From the NCBI GenBank assembly GCA_002411015.1, contig DHPY01000040.1, positions 17,991-35,786 of the forward strand: 17,796 bases of DNA. Direction: 5' to 3'. Shown in pieces: positions 14,392 through 17,796 of the stretch (its first letter is position 1; each line of letters starts with the position of its first letter). A program made the position numbers and the translations under genes. Under the pieces are notes generated by a model. It searched no databases. It had not been told where the DNA came from and was given only the letters and a program-made list of their open reading frames with translations. Source of the stretch: Armatimonadetes bacterium UBA5352. GTDB lineage: Bacteria; Armatimonadota; Zipacnadia; Zipacnadales; UBA5352.

Positions 14392-15039
14392 CTACGGTGC
14401 TCTGAACACGCGGTAGTTCGCCGGGTTGAGCCCCGCCACAAGCATCAGCTCAGCGGCCTCTCTGCGCCACTTCTCGGCCTGCGCGGCTCGTTCCTCGTCG
14501 GTCTCAACCTTCGCGCGTGCCTCAACATGCCCCGCGATCGCCGACCATTCCGGGTTGTTGGCTACAGCCCAGACCGCGATCTGGGCCACCGGCTGCTCGG
14601 GATGCCGACGCCCGACGTACTCCGAAAGCTGCGCCATCCGCGGCTCGGGGCAGCAGACCGGGTTCATGCGATCGAGCGGCGTCGGCGCGGGGAGATCGAA
14701 ATTCGTGCACGCCGTCGGGATCTCCACGTACTGGATCGGCGTGCGGGCGAGGTCAATCGGGACCCAGCCGAGCGTGGTCATCCCCTGCAGGCCATCACGC
14801 TGCGCCCAGAACTGCGTCCCTGGCGATACATAGAGCTGTTCCGGCCCGAAGGACGTCCTCCGGACACGCCCGCGCACCGACTGATCGCCGTTACCGTAAA
14901 ACGTCGCCTCGATCTGCCCTGTGCCCAGGGCGTCCAGCAGGTCCATTGGCGCCGGGGCCCGCTCCGCACTTCCCGGAGTGTTCGCGAGCACCATCAGTGC
15001 GCTCGTCACCATCACCGCGATCGCAAAGCGCCTCATCAT
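14392..15039 (-). CDS. Secreted protein of unknown function
   Basis: A 215-residue protein with a clear signal peptide: MMRRF, a hydrophobic core at 6-20, and cleavage likely after GSA at 23-25. I do not recognise the family. The mature part has a beta-rich first half (GQIEATFYGNG, VRGRVRRTSFGPEQLYVSPGT, MTTLGWVPIDL), then a Cys-containing middle (C110, and a C128-C129 pair in MNPVCCPEP). A helical tail includes PVAQIAVWAVANNPEW and ends in ELMLVAGLNPANYRVF. An odd cysteine count in an exported protein allows one disulfide plus a free thiol. ATG 15039 is chosen because GGAGGTG (15046-15052) is 6 nt upstream; ATG 15036 would be 9 nt away. It diverges from the C45 gene and is followed after 191 nt by the LON-domain gene. 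Confidence 0.78.
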   Translation of the reverse strand: MMRRFAIAVMVTSALMVLANTPGSAERAPAPMDLLDALGTGQIEATFYGNGDQSVRGRVRRTSFGPEQLYVSPGTQFWAQRDGLQGMTTLGWVPIDLARTPIQYVEIPTACTNFDLPAPTPLDRMNPVCCPEPRMAQLSEYVGRRHPEQPVAQIAVWAVANNPEWSAIAGHVEARAKVETDEERAAQAEKWRREAAELMLVAGLNPANYRVFRAP

Positions 15040-15198
15040 CCCGTCCACCTCCACGACTGCGTGTCGCCTTCACTGCATTCGACGCGCGACCGGCCCCCGC
15101 AGTTTCACTTTCGCCTTCGCGATTGCGCAGAAGGGACCTGCCTGCCGCGGGCGAACTTGCGCTCTTACGGCTGTACCGCCGTTCCCGAGGTGACTGCG
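15040..15198. other. Divergent intergenic region between secreted protein and C45 genes
   Basis: This 159-nt spacer holds strong ribosome binding sites at both edges: GGAGGTG at 15046-15052 on the minus strand and GAGGTGA at 15187-15193 on the plus strand. I see no clear sigma-70 promoter pair on either strand and no notable repeat. Confidence 0.5.
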
Positions 15199-16446
15199 AT
15201 GGGCGACGACGCCGTGAACACGGAGAGCGCGCAGGGCGTGCGGCTCAGCGGGAGCCCGAGGGTGATCGGACGGCGCTGGGGCGAACTGAACGCCGAGGCT
15301 GTCCGCGCGGACATGGAGGAGTACTACCTGCGCCCGGCGGGAGAGGCAGGTCTGACCCACGAGGAGCTGCTGCGGCGCTCTGAGAAGGCCACGGAGCTTG
15401 CGCGGCGCTTCGCCCCGCACTGGATCGAGGAGGCGGAGGCGATTGCGCGCGCGGCGGGCGTTGATCCCGCGCTCTACCTCGCCTACGTCGGCAGCGTCTA
15501 CCGCGGCATCTGGCGCGGCGATGAATGCACCTCATACGCGGTCTCGCCCGAGTACGCGCAGGCCGATCGCATCTTCTTCCACAAGAACCGCGACAATGCT
15601 CCGAAGCCGCAGTGCGCGTTCATCATTGACACTGATGCGCCGAACGTGAACAGGTTCATCGCGGTCAGCGACGCCAGCGTCATCTCCTGCATGATGATGG
15701 TGAACGAGAAGGGGCTCGCCGGATCGGCCGACGTGGGCGGGCTGCCGGTGGAGACACCGCGCTTCCGCGGCTGGATGAACACCTCGCTGCTGCGCTACAT
15801 CGCCGAACGCGCCTCCAACTGCGCCGAGGCACTGGGGATCATCGAACAGCTTGTCGCGGACGGCAACTACGCGGGCGGCGGCAAGGTTGGCACGCACTGG
15901 CTCTTCGTTGACCGCTCCGGCGCAATCCTCGAGATCAGCAACAACAATGAGCGCGTCGAGCATCGCTACCACACCGAGAAGGCCTACATGAGCGCGAGCC
16001 GGCGAGGCGCCACCTCCCGCCTCTACGATCTCCCCGAACCGGTGGACTTCGCGAGCTTCCACGACGTCTCGCGCGACCCTGAGACCTGCTTCCCGACCTC
16101 AATCTCCGGGATGTCCGTCGAGATCAGCCGCGATCACCCGGAGATGCTGACGATCGCATGGATCGCGCTCCCGGCGAGGGCGCTGGCGCTCCCGCTCTTC
16201 ATGGGCGGGACACAGACGCCGCGCGTCCTGCTCAGCGGCGAGAGCGATGCCGCGGGCCGCGCCTCCGCGAGCGACTACACGCGCTGGGAGCCGATCGAGG
16301 CATTCGCCTTCGCATCGCAGCGAGGCGTGGAGGCGGAGGTGCGCGCTCACCTCGCCGCCCGGCGTCCACGCGAGGCGCGGCAGGCCCTCGATGAGTGGGT
16401 GAGCGCCTGCACTGCCGCGCACATGGCAGCGCTCAGCAGCGAGTAG
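15199..16446 (+). CDS. C45 (AAT-type) autoproteolytic acyltransferase/amidohydrolase
   Basis: This 415-residue protein resembles peptidase family C45, the Ntn-hydrolases related to fungal acyl-CoA:6-aminopenicillanic acid acyltransferase. Such proteins cleave themselves before a cysteine, which becomes the N-terminal nucleophile. The expected site is C110 in RGDECTSYAVS, giving a ~109-residue N-terminal chain and a ~306-residue chain. Supporting family features are FFHKNRDNAP, VSDASVISCMMMVNEKGLAGSADVG, NCAEALGIIEQ and THWLFVDRSGAILEISNN. Members hydrolyse or transfer amide-linked acyl groups; the substrate here is unknown. No signal peptide is seen. The start at 15199 is fixed by GAGGTGA 5 nt upstream; the open frame further upstream is antisense to the neighbouring secreted-protein gene and is not coding. 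Its stop codon abuts that of the convergent hydrolase with no gap. Confidence 0.88.
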   Translation: MGDDAVNTESAQGVRLSGSPRVIGRRWGELNAEAVRADMEEYYLRPAGEAGLTHEELLRRSEKATELARRFAPHWIEEAEAIARAAGVDPALYLAYVGSVYRGIWRGDECTSYAVSPEYAQADRIFFHKNRDNAPKPQCAFIIDTDAPNVNRFIAVSDASVISCMMMVNEKGLAGSADVGGLPVETPRFRGWMNTSLLRYIAERASNCAEALGIIEQLVADGNYAGGGKVGTHWLFVDRSGAILEISNNNERVEHRYHTEKAYMSASRRGATSRLYDLPEPVDFASFHDVSRDPETCFPTSISGMSVEISRDHPEMLTIAWIALPARALALPLFMGGTQTPRVLLSGESDAAGRASASDYTRWEPIEAFAFASQRGVEAEVRAHLAARRPREARQALDEWVSACTAAHMAALSSE

Positions 16447-16449
16447 CTA
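16444..16449. other. Abutting convergent stop codons
   Basis: TAG of the C45 gene and TAG of the hydrolase gene on the other strand form the palindrome TAGCTA, so the two coding regions meet with zero spacing. Any terminator for one gene must lie inside the other. Confidence 0.95.
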
Positions 16450-17535
16450 CAGCGCCAGCCGCCACTCCCTCGCCGGGAGGCCGAACTGCTCGTCGAGCCA
16501 GGCGTAGGCGGCGCGGATCGACTCCTCGGTCGGCTGATGGCCGGTCATGTGCATGAAGCAGCCGGCGGCCTGCTCGCGGCCGTAGAGGCGGTAGACACGC
16601 TGGGCCTCGCGGATGTACTGCCAGCTCTCGGGCCGGTCGGCCTCCCCCGCGATGAGGAAGAAAGAGCGCGGCGCGATCAGCGCCAGCGCGTGGTGGCCGT
16701 TGAGCGTGAAGTCCTCTCGCTGCACCTGCTGGCCGAAGTACCAGGGCGTCTCCCAGTTCGTGAAGCTCCAGGCGATGCCGAAGTCTGAGCTGATGCATGC
16801 GGTGATGCGGTCGTCGAACGCGGTCGTGTAGAAGGCCATCTTGCCACCAAGCGAGTGGCCGATGGCGAGCACGCGCTCGTGGTCCACGTTCGGCTGCGCC
16901 AGCAGCAGGTCCACGGCACGCGAGGCGTCCCAGACGAGCTTCCCGATGCCTGTCCAGCGCGGGTTGTCGGCGAGGAGCTTCTCCGCCGCCGCGCGCCACC
17001 ACGCGAAGCCCGTGCTCACCTCCGGCTCAGGCACGGTGTTGTACGGGAAAGCCTCCATGCACGCGACCACGTAGCCCTGCTCGGCGAGGTGGCGGGCGAA
17101 CTGCACGTTCGGCCGCTCGGTGAGGACCGCGCCCTGCCCCGGGTCGAAGGCCATCATCGTCTCCGGATGGTAGAAGGGCACCACCGCCGCGGGCCGCGGG
17201 GAGATCGGCATGTGCACCGGATCGAGCAGCACGACCTGCTGCCACTGCTCGGGGCCGGTGCGTTGGCGGTAGACGGTGCCGCGCGCCCACGGGGCCTCGA
17301 ACTGCCCCATGATCTCCACCTCGCGCTTGAACTCGCCGAAGGAGGGCTCGCCGATCACCTCCAGCCAACGCTCGAGGAGCGCCGGCCGCAGCGTCTGTTC
17401 CCACTCAGCGCGGGAGGGCTCGCTGCCCTCGGGGAAGATGGGCTCGATCGGCTGGGGCTCGCCGAGATCCGTGATGCCGGGCACGGAGAGCTGAGCGGAG
17501 AGTCCGTTCACTGCGATCACTCCCTGGATACTCAT
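16447..17535 (-). CDS. Alpha/beta-hydrolase, acetyl-xylan-esterase/dienelactone-hydrolase-like
   Basis: A 362-residue hydrolase with a complete catalytic triad in the usual order: nucleophile S228 in GHSLGG (226-231), an acid, probably D300 in AGEADRPES, and H333 in TGHQPTEES. A FAWWRAAA segment and the SSDFGIAWSFTNWETPWYF block after the nucleophile are typical of large esterase-like members that act on carbohydrate esters or similar substrates. No convincing signal peptide is present, so it is probably cytoplasmic. ATG 17535 is supported by GAGG (17542-17545) 6 nt upstream; the in-frame extension to 17565 lacks such a site. It is convergent with the C45 gene, stop against stop. A palindrome and TATA-like box lie about 110-135 nt upstream. 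Confidence 0.86.
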   Translation of the reverse strand: MSIQGVIAVNGLSAQLSVPGITDLGEPQPIEPIFPEGSEPSRAEWEQTLRPALLERWLEVIGEPSFGEFKREVEIMGQFEAPWARGTVYRQRTGPEQWQQVVLLDPVHMPISPRPAAVVPFYHPETMMAFDPGQGAVLTERPNVQFARHLAEQGYVVACMEAFPYNTVPEPEVSTGFAWWRAAAEKLLADNPRWTGIGKLVWDASRAVDLLLAQPNVDHERVLAIGHSLGGKMAFYTTAFDDRITACISSDFGIAWSFTNWETPWYFGQQVQREDFTLNGHHALALIAPRSFFLIAGEADRPESWQYIREAQRVYRLYGREQAAGCFMHMTGHQPTEESIRAAYAWLDEQFGLPAREWRLAL

Positions 17536-17645
17536 CTGCGGCCTCAGTTCGCTTCGCGGCTGCAATCACCTGCAGACACCGCATGTAAGGAGGATACGCA
17601 TCGTCTGCGGGGAATGACCGGGGCGATGCGCCTGCCATAGGTCGC

Positions 17646-17671
17646 CCTATACATCACATACATCTGTGATG
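17646..17671 (-). promoter_or_regulatory. Palindrome and TATA-like box upstream of the hydrolase gene
   Basis: CATCACA (17652-17658) and TGTGATG (17665-17671) are perfect inverted arms around 6 nt. On the minus strand TATAGG (17651-17646) follows directly, as a -10 box would, so a bound dimer would sit over the promoter spacer. The half-sites are in the opposite order to a CRP site, so this is not a standard CRP box. No good -35 box is visible. The TATA-like box is 111 nt from the start codon. Confidence 0.4.
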
Positions 17672-17693
17672 CGGCCGCAGAAGGAACGAACGT

Positions 17694-17717
17694 CGTCGTG
17701 GAGGGGCCGCCCGAGCG
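17694..17717. repeat. Right copy of 24-nt terminal inverted repeat
   Basis: Exact reverse complement of bases 1-24. It forms the inner edge of the structured element that runs to the right end of the window. The two copies face outwards. Confidence 0.85.
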
Positions 17718-17796
17718 AAGCGAGGGTGAGGCGCGCCAGCGCCTCAGCCGCTGTGCCGGCCCCTGTCGTTGCCCGTCTCGAACGGCGGGCCGGCAC
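17702..17796. repeat. Nested, competing hairpins at the right edge
   Basis: Three perfect pairings are visible. Stem A joins AGGGGCCG (17702-17709) to CGGCCCCT (17757-17764). Inside it is an 8-bp hairpin (TGAGGCGC 17727-17734, GCGCCTCA 17739-17746, 4-nt loop). Stem B joins GTGCCGGCCC (17753-17762) to GGGCCGGCAC (17787-17796). A and B share 17757-17762 and so exclude each other. This could be a structured RNA, a dispersed palindromic element or a DNA cruciform; the window ends exactly at the last arm. Confidence 0.6.

Larger units (their letters stand above)
17536..17796. other. Non-coding right end of the window
   Basis: This 261-nt stretch carries no credible gene. It holds the hydrolase ribosome site, a near-perfect TAAGGAGG at 17586-17593 with no start codon at the right distance, a small hairpin (ATAGG 17637-17641, CCTAT 17646-17650), a 20-bp palindrome, and the structured repeat at the right edge. 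Confidence 0.6.

Noticed and set aside
14527..15198. A 224-codon N-terminal extension of the C45 protein
   Set aside because: It is antisense to the secreted-protein gene and lacks family similarity, while ATG 15199 has an excellent GAGGTGA ribosome site.
17586..17638. A strong TAAGGAGG at 17586-17593 as the ribosome site of a small leader peptide
   Set aside because: The first ATG is 20 nt away, too far, and the frame would be only 8 codons. Probably chance.
1..17796. The whole window as a transposon bounded by the 24-nt inverted repeat
   Set aside because: There is no transposase, integrase or resolvase, and base use looks uniform. A dispersed repeat at contig ends explains it better.

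Overview
The window is GC-rich DNA, roughly two thirds G+C by eye, with 13 protein-coding genes packed on alternating strands. I see no rRNA, tRNA, CRISPR array, transposase or phage gene. The family mix suits an environmental Armatimonadota-, Planctomycetota- or Hydrogenedentota-like bacterium known mainly from metagenomes: DUF3604, DUF4838, a Gfo/Idh dehydrogenase of the type common in those groups, a URO-D-like methyltransferase with a DUF6125-like partner, an anSME-like radical SAM enzyme, a C45 acyltransferase and a multi-SLBB export protein. That placement is inference, since no marker gene is present.

Layout from left to right. A DUF3604/PHP protein (minus) diverges from a membrane-anchored protein with a pseudopilin-like C-terminus, followed by a cytoplasmic TIM-barrel-like protein (both plus). 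Meeting them head-on is a minus-strand pair, a secreted DUF4838 protein followed by a Gfo/Idh/MocA oxidoreductase. Diverging from DUF4838 is a tight plus-strand operon: URO-D-like methyltransferase, DUF6125-like protein, radical SAM/SPASM enzyme. A minus-strand run then holds a secreted protein of unknown function, a stand-alone LON-substrate-binding-domain protein and a five-SLBB polysaccharide export protein. Last are a C45 acyltransferase (plus) and an alpha/beta-hydrolase of the acetyl-xylan-esterase/dienelactone-hydrolase type (minus), meeting stop to stop.

The likely theme is handling of glycans and small modified organic compounds. DUF4838, the TIM-barrel protein, the dehydrogenase and the esterase-like hydrolase fit carbohydrate breakdown. 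The URO-D/DUF6125/radical SAM operon looks like a small self-contained enzyme system with no corrinoid protein and no sulfatase beside it, and is the best candidate here for something undescribed. The SLBB gene has the clearest promoter in the window, placed so that its mRNA would be almost leaderless.

Structurally, all three convergent gene pairs meet with no usable intergenic space (16 nt overlap, 3 nt gap, 0 nt gap). The two ends of the window carry a perfect 24-nt inverted repeat; the right copy lies at the edge of a region of nested, competing hairpins, so the window may be a contig broken at a dispersed repeat. Other non-coding features are a G-rich tract just past the DUF3604 stop codon, a 9-bp tandem repeat after DUF4838, and a 20-bp palindrome upstream of the hydrolase.
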